Positions 18,567 to 27,971 are shown, counted from the first letter of the stretch. The stretch is DNA of 64,000 bases from Chryseobacterium sp. OSA05B (GCF_019970065.1 NZ_JAHXYH010000001.1:682001-746000); one strand, 5' to 3'. Numbers and translations: made by a program. Notes: generated by a model from the sequence alone, not told the origin.

Positions 18567-18600
18567 AGAAAAAGCCATCAGAAAATCCAATGGCTTTATT
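18567..18600 (-). terminator. Terminator after the amidohydrolase gene
   Basis: On the minus strand, AAAGCCAT pairs with ATGGCTTT and is followed by a T-rich run. It lies about 40 bases past the stop codon at 18638. Confidence 0.7.
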
Positions 18601-18637
18601 CACAAAAAACAAGTATATTAAAAAATATATATTTCAA

Positions 18638-19876
18638 TTAAGGTCTCCAAAAAAGATTTCCTTCGTTCATGAAGGCTTCTGTTTTGGATATTCTGGAAAC
18701 CGCTTCTGCAGAACATGAAGCATCAGCCAGCACAATGGAGGCTTCGTCACCCGGCTTTGGCCATTGCTGTTGTCCTTTGCCATCCAGCGGAAGAATACTT
18801 TGAGTCGCAAACTGAAGGGATCTGGACAGTTCAAATTCAGTTTCATATCCGTAAAGTTCGGCAATCAGATTCGCTTTCTGAAGCATGTTTCCCGAACCGA
18901 AGGTACTCCAGTAGTCCTGGACATTATCATTTCCGATCAGAACATTCACTCCATACTTTTTTAAGACAGGAATTGGCATTACCGTTCCTCTGAAGGGTAC
19001 AGAAGAGGCAATTCCCACTTTTCCTTCAGCCAGTCTTTCTGCAATCTTTTCCGTTTCTTTTGGCGAAAGATGTCCTAAAGCAAAAGCGTGGCTTACAAAT
19101 GTTTTTCCCTGCAACTGCGGATTTTCAATCGCTTTATCAATCAGATAATTGATTGTTTTCATCCCGGACTCTCCTGCTTCATGAAGATGGATGTCAATTC
19201 CCTTTTGATAGTCTAAAGCCAGCTGTACCGTAAAATCAAGCACTTTTTCAATATGACCGTCGATACTTAAAGGATCAAGTCCTCCGATAAAACCTACACT
19301 TTTCAGTTGGGCAGCTTCTTTCATCAAAGGAGCCGTATCTGTATAATACAACCCATGCTGTGGAAAAGCCACAAGTTCAGCTTTGAAAGAATCTTTTTTA
19401 TGCTCCAAAGCCTTTTCCAGATTTTCCAAAGATTTTAACCCTGAAGTAGGATCAATATTAAAATGAGTTCTCGCAAAATGAGTTCCGTAATGCTGCAGCA
19501 GACTGATCAGTTGCTCCGCCCTTTCCACGGAGGTTTTTAAAAGTTCAGGAATGATTTCCTGTTCGTAAGCAATCATATCCTTTACGGTTCTCCGTTTGGG
19601 TGAAAGTGCCTGCCACGGAAGTCCGTACAATGTTTTATCCAGATGGATATGCATATCTCTGAAAGCAGGAAGCATCAGAAGACCTTTGGCATCCAACGCA
19701 TCGGAAGCCGGATTATTCGGCTTTACAGCTTTGATTTTTCCACCTTCTATCTCCATACTGAAAAGATCAGTTGTTGTCCTGATCACTTCTCCTTCATCAT
19801 ATTCAAAACCCGTTTCAAGACGGACATTTTTGAGCGAATATGTTCCTTTTGCAACCAATTGATAGGGAAACTGCAT
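18638..19876 (-). CDS. Amidohydrolase (cytosine-deaminase-like), cytoplasmic paralog
   Basis: Metal-dependent amidohydrolase of 412 residues, related to the cytosine/isocytosine deaminase group. The N-terminal metal motif HxH lies in DMHIHLDKTLYG near residue 75, another His in FARTHFNID, further ligands in IDIHLHEAGESG and VSHAFALGHLS, and the final Asp in IGNDNVQDYW. There is no signal peptide. It is clearly paralogous to the gene at 21199-22533, sharing the frame SLKNVRLETGF at its start and the SCSAEAVSRIS block near its end. An AraC regulator lies directly upstream on the same strand, so it is a likely target. A possible -7 element (TAACTTTG) is at 19896-19903. The substrate is unknown. 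Confidence 0.88.
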   Translation of the reverse strand: MQFPYQLVAKGTYSLKNVRLETGFEYDEGEVIRTTTDLFSMEIEGGKIKAVKPNNPASDALDAKGLLMLPAFRDMHIHLDKTLYGLPWQALSPKRRTVKDMIAYEQEIIPELLKTSVERAEQLISLLQHYGTHFARTHFNIDPTSGLKSLENLEKALEHKKDSFKAELVAFPQHGLYYTDTAPLMKEAAQLKSVGFIGGLDPLSIDGHIEKVLDFTVQLALDYQKGIDIHLHEAGESGMKTINYLIDKAIENPQLQGKTFVSHAFALGHLSPKETEKIAERLAEGKVGIASSVPFRGTVMPIPVLKKYGVNVLIGNDNVQDYWSTFGSGNMLQKANLIAELYGYETEFELSRSLQFATQSILPLDGKGQQQWPKPGDEASIVLADASCSAEAVSRISKTEAFMNEGNLFWRP

Positions 19877-19958
19877 AACTTATCTTTTAACAGGACAAAG
19901 TTACGCCGGCTTTGCTTCAAGACCGGTGTATCAATTATGCTTTGTTTTGTATGGATTA

Positions 19959-20870
19959 TTATTTGAACTGCGACGGTGTCATTCCCGTCTGTGCTTTGAA
20001 GAACTTGGAAAAGCTCGCATGATCATAGAAACCAAGATCATAAACAATATCTTTTACCGACATTTCGGATACTTTTAAAAGCCGTTTTGCCTCCAGCAGA
20101 ATTCTGTCCTGGATAAGAGAAGAAGCCGAAGCGTTCAGATTTTTTTTACAGACGATATTTAAATAATTGGCGGAAATATTAAGCTTCTCCGCATAGAAAG
20201 ACACCGATCTTTCCGTTCTGAAATGCGCATCGATAAGCTGCAAAAACTTAGAAATAATAGGATTGGAATGGTACATTTCAAAATCTTTAAAAGTCCCCTC
20301 GACCGATTTACTGACCAGTAATCCGATCAGCTCACTCCTTTTTTGGATGACTTCCCAAAATATATGCTCCTCACTCACCTCTTTCTGAATGGCCTGAAAT
20401 TCATACAGGAAAGTGCCAAAAGTTTCTTTGGAAAGACTGATAACCGGATGACTCTGATAATATGAGGCAGAAAACCTCAGCGAAGGCAGAAAACTCTCAA
20501 ACCAGTCTCTGCTGATCATCAGCTGATACCCTACCGTTTCCTTTTCAATGACCCACTGATGGACCTGATCCGGAAAAACAAGATGAATCTGGCTGTTTCC
20601 CACTTCATATTCCGTAAAATCAATGGTGTGGCTACCTTTTCCGTGTTCAAAAAGATTAATGATAAAAAAATCATGTTTGTGGGGTTCATCAATGGAACGT
20701 TCACCATTCAGTTCATTAAACAGCAGATGACAGCCCTGAAGGTGGTTTTCGCTGAACTCCTGAATCCCTAAAATTGGAAAATGATCTGTATGATGACCCA
20801 CTTGATCTGATTTTCTCTTAAAATTAGTAAAATTTATGCGAGAAATCTGAACGGATGGAGATATTTTCAT
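19959..20870 (-). CDS. AraC-family transcriptional regulator
   Basis: A 303-residue regulator with an N-terminal cupin-like sensing domain (about 25-160, including EPHKHDFFIINLFEHGKGSH) and a C-terminal AraC double helix-turn-helix (about 200-303). The second helix-turn-helix ends in the family signature DIVYDLGFYDHASFSKFFKA followed by QTGMTPSQF. It lies between two paralogous amidohydrolase genes on the same strand, 82 bases upstream of one, and probably senses a small molecule linked to their substrate. It appears complete. Confidence 0.92.
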   Translation of the reverse strand: MKISPSVQISRINFTNFKRKSDQVGHHTDHFPILGIQEFSENHLQGCHLLFNELNGERSIDEPHKHDFFIINLFEHGKGSHTIDFTEYEVGNSQIHLVFPDQVHQWVIEKETVGYQLMISRDWFESFLPSLRFSASYYQSHPVISLSKETFGTFLYEFQAIQKEVSEEHIFWEVIQKRSELIGLLVSKSVEGTFKDFEMYHSNPIISKFLQLIDAHFRTERSVSFYAEKLNISANYLNIVCKKNLNASASSLIQDRILLEAKRLLKVSEMSVKDIVYDLGFYDHASFSKFFKAQTGMTPSQFK

Positions 20871-21198
20871 TTTTAAACAGATATAATATTTTCTTAATCA
20901 TAAAAGGAGCAAAAGTTTTAACCCTTTTAGTTCAATGAAGCTGACAATAAAACCACATAAAAAAACACATAAGTCTTTCAAAAATCTAAGATTTTTATAC
21001 TTTCAAAGCAGTAGAAAACGTTCTCAATCATCTGTGAACTTCTGTGAAATCTGTGGGCAATAAATAACCACAAAGCAGTATTTTTTTAAAACACTTAAGT
21101 TATTTTAAGCTGAAAATATTGAGAAAAGATGATCACTTAAGCTTTTTTTAAAATCAAAGATTTTCAAAAGAAAGGATACAACTTTCATCTTATTCTTT
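20871..21198. other. Non-coding spacer with dispersed words
   Basis: About 330 bases without a credible gene. It contains the words TCTGTGAACTTCTGTGAAATCTGTGGG (positions about 21032-21058 show three TCTGTG units), related to the spacer at 26262-26350, and short inverted words around AAATCTAAGATTTTT and AAATCAAAGATTTT. The AraC promoter should lie at its left end, but no consensus element is clear. Confidence 0.4.
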
Positions 21199-22533
21199 TT
21201 AATACACCACATTTCCCTGATGAACCAATGATTCCACATTTGAAATTCTTGACACCGCTTCTGCAGAGCAGCTTGCGTTCATCAGCACAAAATTTGCCTG
21301 ATCTCCGGCTTTTGGCCACTGTTGGTTTCCTTTATCATCCAATGGAAGAATATTTGCCGTTGCCAGCTTCAGACTTCTGGATAACAAAAATTCTGTAGAA
21401 TATCCATACAGTTGCGCCATCTGATTTGCTTTCTGAAGTACACTCCCCGTCCCGAAAGTATTCCAGTGGTCTACAATACTATCATTTCCGGTTAGAACCG
21501 TTACATTATGCTTGTACAGCGCAGGAATCGGCATGATGAGGTTTCCGAAAGGGATGGTAGAGACAATCCCGATCTGAGCTCCCGCTAGTTTTTCAGCCAT
21601 TTCTTCCTGTTTTGTTTTGTCTAATTTGGCTAAAATAAAACAGTGACTCAGGTATGTTTTTCCTTTCAGGGAAGGATTTTCATTGACTTTTTTAATAAGA
21701 TATTCTACCGTATTCAACCCTGATTCCCCTATTTCATGAAGGTGAATATCAATTCCTTTTTTATGATCCAGTGCCAGCTGAACCGTAAAATCAACCGTTT
21801 TTTCAATGGCTCCGTCAATAGTAAACGGATCTACTCCACCGATAAAATCAATATCCATCTGAGCCGCTTCTTTCAGATAAGGCACCGAATCTGTATAAAA
21901 AACGCCATGCTGGGGAAAAGCTACCAGTTCAGCTCCGAATCCTTTCTTTTTATTTTCCAAAGCCTTCTGAAGGTTCTTTAATGAGTCCAGTTTTGAAGTA
22001 GGCTCAATATTGACATGACTCCTCGCAAAAGATGTTCCCTTTGACTGCAGCAGTTCAATCATTTTTTCTGCTTTGAACGTTGAGTTTTTAAGCATTTCGG
22101 GAAGCATTTTCTGCTCAAGCGCAATCATCCCTTTTACACCGCCTGTTCTTTTTCTGACTGCCTGCCATTTATCGCCGTAAAACGTTTTATCCAGATGAAT
22201 ATGCATGTCTTTAAATGCAGGAAGCATCAACCTACCTTTTGCGTCAGTGGCTTTAGCATTCGGTTGATTCGGAGCTATACTTTTGATTTTCCCGTTTTCG
22301 ATTTCAATATAAAACAGATCGGTTTTGGTAGAAATGACTTCTCCTTCTTCATAGTCAAAACCGGTTTCCAGACGAACATTTTTAAGGCTTAATTTTCCTT
22401 TTGCCGAAACATTTTGTTCTCCAAGAAAAGGAGATGCTGCCATGATATTGGGCATTAAACTAAGTCCGGCTGCGGCCAGTGCTGAATTTCTTATAAAATC
22501 TTTACGGGATATCGTATTGTCAGAGGTCTTCAT
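21199..22533 (-). CDS. Amidohydrolase (cytosine-deaminase-like), exported paralog
   Basis: A 444-residue amidohydrolase, paralog of 18638-19876 but carrying an N-terminal export signal of Tat-like shape: SRKDFIRNSALAAAGLSLM, with an Arg-Lys pair instead of Arg-Arg. Metal-binding motifs are DMHIHLDKTFYG, FARSHVNIEP, IDIHLHEIGESG, YLSHCFILAKLD and LTGNDSIVDHW. The ATG at 22533 is preferred over the TTG at 22539; a TATTTTTG element (22551-22558, minus strand) would give a leader of about 12 bases. An exported and a cytoplasmic version of the same enzyme around an AraC regulator suggest a small catabolic unit. The substrate is unknown. Confidence 0.88.
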   Translation of the reverse strand: MKTSDNTISRKDFIRNSALAAAGLSLMPNIMAASPFLGEQNVSAKGKLSLKNVRLETGFDYEEGEVISTKTDLFYIEIENGKIKSIAPNQPNAKATDAKGRLMLPAFKDMHIHLDKTFYGDKWQAVRKRTGGVKGMIALEQKMLPEMLKNSTFKAEKMIELLQSKGTSFARSHVNIEPTSKLDSLKNLQKALENKKKGFGAELVAFPQHGVFYTDSVPYLKEAAQMDIDFIGGVDPFTIDGAIEKTVDFTVQLALDHKKGIDIHLHEIGESGLNTVEYLIKKVNENPSLKGKTYLSHCFILAKLDKTKQEEMAEKLAGAQIGIVSTIPFGNLIMPIPALYKHNVTVLTGNDSIVDHWNTFGTGSVLQKANQMAQLYGYSTEFLLSRSLKLATANILPLDDKGNQQWPKAGDQANFVLMNASCSAEAVSRISNVESLVHQGNVVY

Positions 22534-22644
22534 TTCCAATCTATTTCATACAAAAATAGAAAGAACGGAAAGGATGAAGGTGTATGGTTTATTACAATAT
22601 CTGTATAATTTATTGAATGGCTTAATTTGTAGATGGTTTTCTTG

Positions 22645-22697
22645 AACCACCCCGTCAAAAATCCGTTGAATTTTTGCCACCCCTCCAGAGGATGGGA
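22645..22697. repeat. Possible dispersed double-hairpin repeat
   Basis: AACCACCCCGTCAAAAAT and ATTTTTGCCACCCCTCC are followed by AGAGGATGGG. The arms CAAAAAT/ATTTTTG and CCCTCC/GGATGGG can each form a hairpin. The shape is that of an intergenic repeat unit, but only one copy is seen in this window. Confidence 0.45.
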
Positions 22698-22734
22698 ATT
22701 TAGATTTTTATAAAAATTTTTCTTTTTTGAGCAA

Positions 22735-22764
22735 AAAAAGAACCGGATTTTAAAACCCGGTTCT
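22735..22764 (-). terminator. Terminator of hemL
   Basis: On the minus strand, AGAACCGGGTTTT pairs with AAAATCCGGTTCT (one mismatch) and a run of seven T follows. It lies 24 bases after the hemL stop codon. Confidence 0.85.
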
Positions 22765-22787
22765 ATTATAATTGATTTGTTTAAATC

Positions 22788-24071
22788 TTAAGAATATTCA
22801 AATTTTCTTACTGCTTCAAGCGTCATATCAATTTCTCTATCCTTGATCGCATCACTGATGAAATAGGTTTCATAACCGCTTGGAGGAAGATATACTCCAT
22901 TCTGAAGCATCTGATGAAAGAAATTATTGAACAACGAATGATTGGAAGCCGCTGCTTCATCAAAATTGGAGACGCTGTTGATGTGGAAAAACACAGACAT
23001 CATCGATCCTTTTCTGTTGATTTTGTGGGCAATTCCTTTTTCATTCAGAATTTTTCCGATTCCAAAATCTAGTGTTTCCGCCGTTTTGTTGATTCTGTTA
23101 AAGAATTCCGGATCATTTTTGATCAGCTGTAATGTTTTCAATCCAGCTCTCATCGCCAATGGATTTCCGCTTAAAGTTCCAGCCTGATAAACACCTCCTT
23201 TAGGTGCCAGATTGTCCATAATTTCGTTTCTTCCTGCAAATGCTCCTACCGGAAGTCCTCCACCAATCACTTTTCCGTAAGTAACAAGATCAGCCTTCAC
23301 ATTGTACAATTCCTGTGCTCCACCGAAAGCCAGTCTGAAACCGGTCATTACCTCATCAAAAATCAATAAGGCTCCGTTTTCATCGCAGATCTTTCTTAAG
23401 TTCTGAAGGAAGTTGTTTTCAGGAAGTACGCACCCCATATTTCCGGCAACCGGCTCAATGATTACGGCTGCAATTTGTCCCTGATTGTGACGGAAAAGGT
23501 CTTCTACCTGCTCAAAGTCGTTGTAACGGGCTAAAAGAGTGTCTTTGGCTGTTCCTTCTGTTACTCCAGGAGAATTCGGGTTTCCGAAAGTAGCTGCACC
23601 GCTTCCTGCCTTGATCAGGAATGAATCTGAGTGACCATGATAACAGCCTTCAAATTTAACGATCTTGTCTCTTTTTGTAAAACCTCTGGCCAGTCTTACG
23701 GCACTCATACATGCTTCAGTACCGGAAGAAACCATTCTGATCTGGTCAATATTCGGGACGTTTTCTATGATGAATTTTGCAATTTCTGTTTCCAGCTCTG
23801 TAGGGGCTCCGAAAGAAAAGCCTTTTTCAGCCTGTATTTTCAGCTCTTCCAGTACTTCGGGATGGGTGTGGCCTAAAATAGCCGGTCCCCATGAATTGAT
23901 ATAGTCGATATAGGTATTGTCATCTGCATCGGTAAGGTAGGCTCCTTTTGCCGATTTCATGAATACAGGAACTCCTCCTACTGATTTGAATGCTCGAACC
24001 GGAGAATTAACTCCTCCCGGAATGTATTTGTAGGCTTCATCAAATAAAGCCGAACTTCTTTGGTATTTCAT
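22788..24071 (-). CDS. hemL: Glutamate-1-semialdehyde 2,1-aminomutase
   Basis: PLP-dependent aminomutase that turns glutamate-1-semialdehyde into 5-aminolevulinate, the committed tetrapyrrole precursor in the C5 pathway. The 427 residues match the usual HemL length. Landmarks: start region [21 protein letters not shown]-contact motif [33 protein letters not shown], and the Schiff-base Lys in [18 protein letters not shown]. It is expressed from its own transcript, judging from the terminator downstream and a 76-base gap upstream. No other hem gene is in the window. Confidence 0.97.
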   Translation of the reverse strand: MKYQRSSALFDEAYKYIPGGVNSPVRAFKSVGGVPVFMKSAKGAYLTDADDNTYIDYINSWGPAILGHTHPEVLEELKIQAEKGFSFGAPTELETEIAKFIIENVPNIDQIRMVSSGTEACMSAVRLARGFTKRDKIVKFEGCYHGHSDSFLIKAGSGAATFGNPNSPGVTEGTAKDTLLARYNDFEQVEDLFRHNQGQIAAVIIEPVAGNMGCVLPENNFLQNLRKICDENGALLIFDEVMTGFRLAFGGAQELYNVKADLVTYGKVIGGGLPVGAFAGRNEIMDNLAPKGGVYQAGTLSGNPLAMRAGLKTLQLIKNDPEFFNRINKTAETLDFGIGKILNEKGIAHKINRKGSMMSVFFHINSVSNFDEAAASNHSLFNNFFHQMLQNGVYLPPSGYETYFISDAIKDREIDMTLEAVRKFEYS

Positions 24072-24147
24072 ATTTTAGTTGAACGTTGAGCGTCTATGAT
24101 TAGCCAATTAACTAAAAACTGACAACCATAAATTAAACAACAAAAAA

Positions 24148-25209
24148 TTAGTTTCGTGGTTTTTTATCAATCAAATAAATCAGCTGGCCTGCAGAAGGCT
24201 TTTGTCCTTCATCCATTCTGTTTTTTGCGTATAATTTATTTAATTTGATTCCGAATTTCTGAGCGATATCGTGCATATCTTCACCGGATTCGGCTTTATA
24301 GATGGCTGTATTTCCGGCAGAATTTTTAGATTCCAGGAATACAATATCGTTTTTCTTTAGTACATCGCTATCCAATTCATTCCATTTGATCAGTCTGCTT
24401 TCGCTCACTCTGAATTTATCTGCTATGAATTTAACGTTGGTATCTTCAGGAATGACAATGTATCTTAAACCTTCGTTCGGGTGGGTTTTGATAAGAATTG
24501 AATTAAGAATTTCAGCCTTTGTTTTGATTCTTTCCACTCTTTTTTGCTGCTGAGCATAAGAAGTCTGCTTATAAGGAACTTCTACAGTAACCTGATCTTT
24601 AGCTTTTTTGGTAACCGTTTTTGAAGGCTCCAACTGAGCCATAAATGTACGGTCATCTTTCAGGTCCGGATACATTTTAAGAACGGCGTACAGAACTTCT
24701 CTTGAGCTGGTATCATCAAATTCATACAGTCTGTATTTCTCAATTTTGGTGATCAGGATCGAAGCGTACCGGGGATTGGTTGCATACCCTGCTTTCTTAA
24801 GACCATGTGCCCACGCTTTGTAATCTTTCATATTCAGATTGAAAAGATTCGCGTAATATTTTCTTGTGGATAAAAATATGGAGTGATCTTCGTAAGACTG
24901 TCTTGGATCGTCGTAGACACGGAAACATTCATTAGGAGCGTCATCCGTATGCTTCATTGTTTTTCCTGTCCAGTCTTCTTTACATTTTATTCCGAAGTGA
25001 TTTTTGCCTTCCTGAGCCAGTCTGCTCTGCCCTCCTCCGGTCTCTAAGAGTCCCTGAGCCAATGTGATAGAAGCCGGAATTTTGTATTTTTCCATTTCCT
25101 CTACCGCATATTTAGCGAATTTCTGAATGTACTGGTCTTCAGTAGCCCAAACTTGAGCTGAGAATTTTGATAAAACTAAAAGGCTTATGAGTAAGAAAAG
25201 TCTTTTCAT
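24148..25209 (-). CDS. Glucosaminidase with two LysM domains, exported
   Basis: A 353-residue cell-wall hydrolase starting at the ATG at 25209 (a TTG three codons earlier is less likely). A signal peptide (MKRLFLLISLLVLSKFSAQ) leads into an N-acetylglucosaminidase domain of the FlgJ/LytD type (about 25-175), with SITLAQGLLETGGGQSRLA carrying the catalytic Glu and GKNHFGIKCKEDWTG downstream. Two LysM-like repeats follow, at about 250-300 (RYIVIPEDTNVKFIADKF) and 305-350 (YKAESGEDMHDIAQKFGI). It should cut peptidoglycan glycan chains in the periplasm. The PLP enzyme gene lies 16 bases upstream, so the two may share a transcript. Confidence 0.92.
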   Translation of the reverse strand: MKRLFLLISLLVLSKFSAQVWATEDQYIQKFAKYAVEEMEKYKIPASITLAQGLLETGGGQSRLAQEGKNHFGIKCKEDWTGKTMKHTDDAPNECFRVYDDPRQSYEDHSIFLSTRKYYANLFNLNMKDYKAWAHGLKKAGYATNPRYASILITKIEKYRLYEFDDTSSREVLYAVLKMYPDLKDDRTFMAQLEPSKTVTKKAKDQVTVEVPYKQTSYAQQQKRVERIKTKAEILNSILIKTHPNEGLRYIVIPEDTNVKFIADKFRVSESRLIKWNELDSDVLKKNDIVFLESKNSAGNTAIYKAESGEDMHDIAQKFGIKLNKLYAKNRMDEGQKPSAGQLIYLIDKKPRN

Positions 25210-25225
25210 GTTTTTCAATTTTTAC

Positions 25226-26134
25226 TTATATAATTAAATTTCTATTCTGTTTTTCCAAAAGCAGATTAGCTCCTTCAATACCCTGCAATCCGCCGGTATG
25301 AAAGCACAAAATCCTGCTGTTCTCAGGAAAATATCCTTCATCTATCAGTTCGAAAACTTTCTGCATCATTTTTCCTGTATATACTGGTTCCAAAGGGATC
25401 CCGTATTTCTCTTTAAAATCATTGATAAAACGGATGTTTTCATCTTTTATTTTACCATAACCTCCAAAACATGAATCTATTAGATTAAAATTCCGTCCTG
25501 AAGTTAATTCTAAGATTTTATTCTCCAGTGAAGCATCGTCAACGACCTTAAATCCTATAACTTTCTGATTTTCTTCACAAAATTTTGCAATTCCGGCCAC
25601 CGTTCCTCCGGTTCCGACTGCGGTGCAAAGATAATCAAAATCTTTTGTTTGGTCATTCAGCATCATTTTTACACCTTCTACAGCTTCTTCATTGGTACCT
25701 CCTTCAGGGATGATCAGGGCATTTGGAAATTCGTTTTGTAAAAATTCCGTCAGTTTTTCTTTATGGCGGTATTCCTCACGGGTGACAAATTTCAGATTCA
25801 TTCCGTTTCTTTTCGCAAACAGCAATGTGGGATTATCACGCCATTTATATTCCAGTTCCTCCCCTCTGATGATTCCCAATGTCTGAATACCTGATAAATT
25901 ACCTGTTGCAGAAACCGCAGCAATGTGATTGGAGTAGGCTCCTCCGAAGGTAATGAGATAAGGGTTTTCCGGGTTTTTCTCCAGATAATTATTGATATTA
26001 TGGAACAGTTTCCAGTATTTGTTTCCCGAGATTTGGGGATGAATGAGGTCTTCTCTTTTAATGAAGAGTTTTATATTGTTCTGAAGAGGTATTTCCTGAA
26101 TGGGAATGGGTTCTGCTGGGGCTTTTAATAGCAT
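25226..26134 (-). CDS. ACC deaminase / D-cysteine desulfhydrase family PLP enzyme
   Basis: PLP-dependent enzyme of the tryptophan-synthase-beta fold, 302 residues. The Schiff-base Lys is in QISGNKYWKLFHN and the phosphate-binding loop is GTGGTVAGIAKF; FGGAYSNHIAAVSATG is the substrate region of this family. The members in Flavobacteriia are usually labelled 1-aminocyclopropane-1-carboxylate deaminase, but D-cysteine desulfhydrase activity is equally possible and cannot be decided here. A -7-like TAATTTTG (26158-26165, minus strand) precedes the gene. Confidence 0.88.
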   Translation of the reverse strand: MLLKAPAEPIPIQEIPLQNNIKLFIKREDLIHPQISGNKYWKLFHNINNYLEKNPENPYLITFGGAYSNHIAAVSATGNLSGIQTLGIIRGEELEYKWRDNPTLLFAKRNGMNLKFVTREEYRHKEKLTEFLQNEFPNALIIPEGGTNEEAVEGVKMMLNDQTKDFDYLCTAVGTGGTVAGIAKFCEENQKVIGFKVVDDASLENKILELTSGRNFNLIDSCFGGYGKIKDENIRFINDFKEKYGIPLEPVYTGKMMQKVFELIDEGYFPENSRILCFHTGGLQGIEGANLLLEKQNRNLII

Positions 26135-26261
26135 TTTTGTTGTTTAACTATTATCTGCAAAATTAGTAAAAGATTTACGTTTCTGTGGATTTATATAAAT
26201 GATGCTAATCATTTTGTTTTTTACGTTAATGAAAGCAGAAAAATTTAAGGTTATTTCTTTA

Positions 26262-26385
26262 ACCACGGATGACACAGATTTTCACAGATAATAATGCTAA
26301 ATGCGTTTGTGATTATTTGTGGGAATATTTGTGCAATTTGTGTTTAAGTTTTTTTTGGTTTTGGCTAAAGCCCCTCCTATTGAAT
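26262..26385. repeat. Intergenic word repeat and GGCTAAAGCC unit
   Basis: Contains ACACAGATTTTCACAGATAA and repeated TTTGTG words like those at 21032-21058 (inverse orientation), followed by GGCTAAAGCCCCTCCTATTG at 26363-26382, another member of the GGGCTAAAGCCC family. No gene is seen between 26135 and 26436. Confidence 0.55.
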
Positions 26386-26395
26386 TTTAAGGTAA

Positions 26396-26435
26396 ACATT
26401 TTACATTTTACATTTTACATTTTACATTTTACATT
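26396..26435. repeat. 7-base tandem repeat (ACATTTT)
   Basis: Five perfect copies of ACATTTT plus a partial sixth, lying immediately beyond the stop codon of the 108-aa gene. The copy number is probably variable between strains. Confidence 0.9.
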
Positions 26436-26436
26436 A

Positions 26437-26763
26437 TTACAAATACTTCCTGAAATTCCAGAACTTTCTTTTCTTCAGATAATCCAGATCCCGTTCATTG
26501 GCATAGGCTTCCCGTTCAAATGAGATCCTTTTATAGGCCAGGAAACCGTCTTTGAGTTTGAAAAACCAGTAGTAATATTCGATGACATAAACAATATAAA
26601 AGAAAATAATAAGCATTTCCAGCTGCTGTCTCAAATGGATTCTTTCGTGATTGATAAGTACATTATTTTCCTTATCTTCGGGTTTCCTAATGAAGATAAA
26701 GGGAAAGAGAGCAATGCCGTTAATTTTTAATTTTTTTAAGGGCTTTTGGCATATAATTATCAT
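26437..26763 (-). CDS. Small HExxH-bearing membrane protein
   Basis: A 108-residue protein with a zincin-like motif, His39-Glu-Arg-Ile-His43 in LINHERIHLRQQLEML, followed by a hydrophobic aromatic helix (MLIIFFYIVYVIEYYYWFF) and then FEREAYANERDLDYL with possible third-ligand Glu residues. The arrangement resembles a stripped-down M56/BlaR1-type membrane protease core. The first about 25 residues are basic and hydrophobic and may insert in the membrane. It is convergent with the spacer repeats and divergent from the DUF5522 gene. Proteolytic activity is inference; the motif is seen. Confidence 0.75.
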   Translation of the reverse strand: MIIICQKPLKKLKINGIALFPFIFIRKPEDKENNVLINHERIHLRQQLEMLIIFFYIVYVIEYYYWFFKLKDGFLAYKRISFEREAYANERDLDYLKKRKFWNFRKYL

Positions 26764-26800
26764 ACTAACAAATATAAAGTTTTTTAACTTAGAGATTTAA

Positions 26801-26986
<186 letters not shown>

Positions 26987-26987
26987 A

Positions 26988-27518
26988 ATGAAAAAATATA
27001 TTTTTATTTTGTTAGCCACGGCTGCATTAGGCCTTACATCGTGTAGTCCTTTCCAGGTACGTTCAGATTATGCGGAAACGGCCAATTTTACGACTTATAA
27101 AACCTATAAGATCAGAATTGACGATCTGAAACTGAATGATATTGATAAAGACCGAGTTTTAAACGAGTTATCGAGACAGCTTCAGAGCAAAGGGCTTCAG
27201 TCCGGAGAGAATCCTGATTTGATCGTTAATGTAAAAGCGAATCATAAAAAAGTAACAGACATCACCAACAATGCTTCTCCTTACGGAATGTGGGGATGGG
27301 GCGGTCCTTTCGGATGGGGCGTAGGCATGAGCAGAACATGGACCAGCAACTATAATGAAGGTGCACTGATCGTTGACCTGATTGATTCTAAAACGAACAA
27401 ACTGGTTTGGCAGGGAATCGGAAGCGGAATTTCTGTAGATTCTCCAAAATCCAAGCAGAGACAAATTCCTGAGATTATGGCTGAGATCATGAAAAATTAT
27501 CCTCCTCAGAGAAAGTAA
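26988..27518 (+). CDS. DUF4136 lipoprotein
   Basis: A 176-residue DUF4136-family lipoprotein. The signal peptide ends LGLTSC; the mature part starts with the family pattern VRSDYAETANFTTYKTYKI and ends with QRQIPEIMAEIMKNYPP. A Gly/Trp-rich insert (YGMWGWGGPFGWGVGM) sits in the middle. Likely held in the outer membrane; role unknown. It is the second gene of the pair with DUF5522. Confidence 0.9.
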   Translation: MKKYIFILLATAALGLTSCSPFQVRSDYAETANFTTYKTYKIRIDDLKLNDIDKDRVLNELSRQLQSKGLQSGENPDLIVNVKANHKKVTDITNNASPYGMWGWGGPFGWGVGMSRTWTSNYNEGALIVDLIDSKTNKLVWQGIGSGISVDSPKSKQRQIPEIMAEIMKNYPPQRK

Positions 27519-27682
27519 GATGTATTTAAATCAATTTGATATATATTCCGGTGCAGTTTTTCTGTGCTGGATTTTTTTCGTTCAAAATAACTGAAATTTC
27601 TTTTATCTGTCCTTTTGTCTTGAAATCATAGATTCGACGTAGTCAAACAAAAGAACGAAAAATTCAAGACTGGAATCTTCCG

Positions 27683-27874
27683 CTAAAAATTATTTATATT
27701 CTCTAAAAATTCTACAACTTCCGCGACTTCAATATTTGTTTTCGATTCAATATTCTTTTCGTGCTTCAAACAGTAGAATTTTCTTAATACCCCATCTTCC
27801 CAGAGTCGATTAGATTTTCCCTCTAAAGAAATCGTCTGCCTTTGACATAGATTTCCAATGGTCCAAAGTAAATT
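27683..27874 (-). pseudogene. Possible remnant of a small coding gene
   Basis: A minus-strand frame of 63 codons with no ATG. It reads NLLWTIGNLCQRQTISLEGK at its start and VAEVVEFLENINNF at its stop, a protein-like composition unusual for this AT-rich DNA. An in-frame TAG precedes the first codon, while an ATG in another frame lies 9 bases upstream of the open stretch, so a single-base indel could have broken the gene. The rest of the 27519-27971 gap holds only an inverted pair around CTTTTGTCTTGAA / TTCAAGAC (27617-27671). Confidence 0.35.
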
Positions 27875-27971
27875 CTAGTCTTCATAAACTGCATGCTTTA
27901 CATTTTAAAATTAACAATTATGTAATTTCTTATTCGTGAAAATATAGTATTCTTACAGAAATTTTATTGAT

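Noticed and set aside
21199..22539. Classical Tat signal on the exported amidohydrolase, with start at TTG 22539
   Set aside because: The pair is Arg-Lys rather than Arg-Arg, so Tat export is only probable. The ATG at 22533 directly precedes the signal and is a better start.
22645..22697. Terminator for the exported amidohydrolase region
   Set aside because: It lies upstream of that gene's start and downstream of nothing on the plus strand; it fits a repeat unit better.
26396..26435. Possible CRISPR-like repeat
   Set aside because: The unit is only 7 bases (ACATTTT) with no spacers, so it is a simple tandem repeat.
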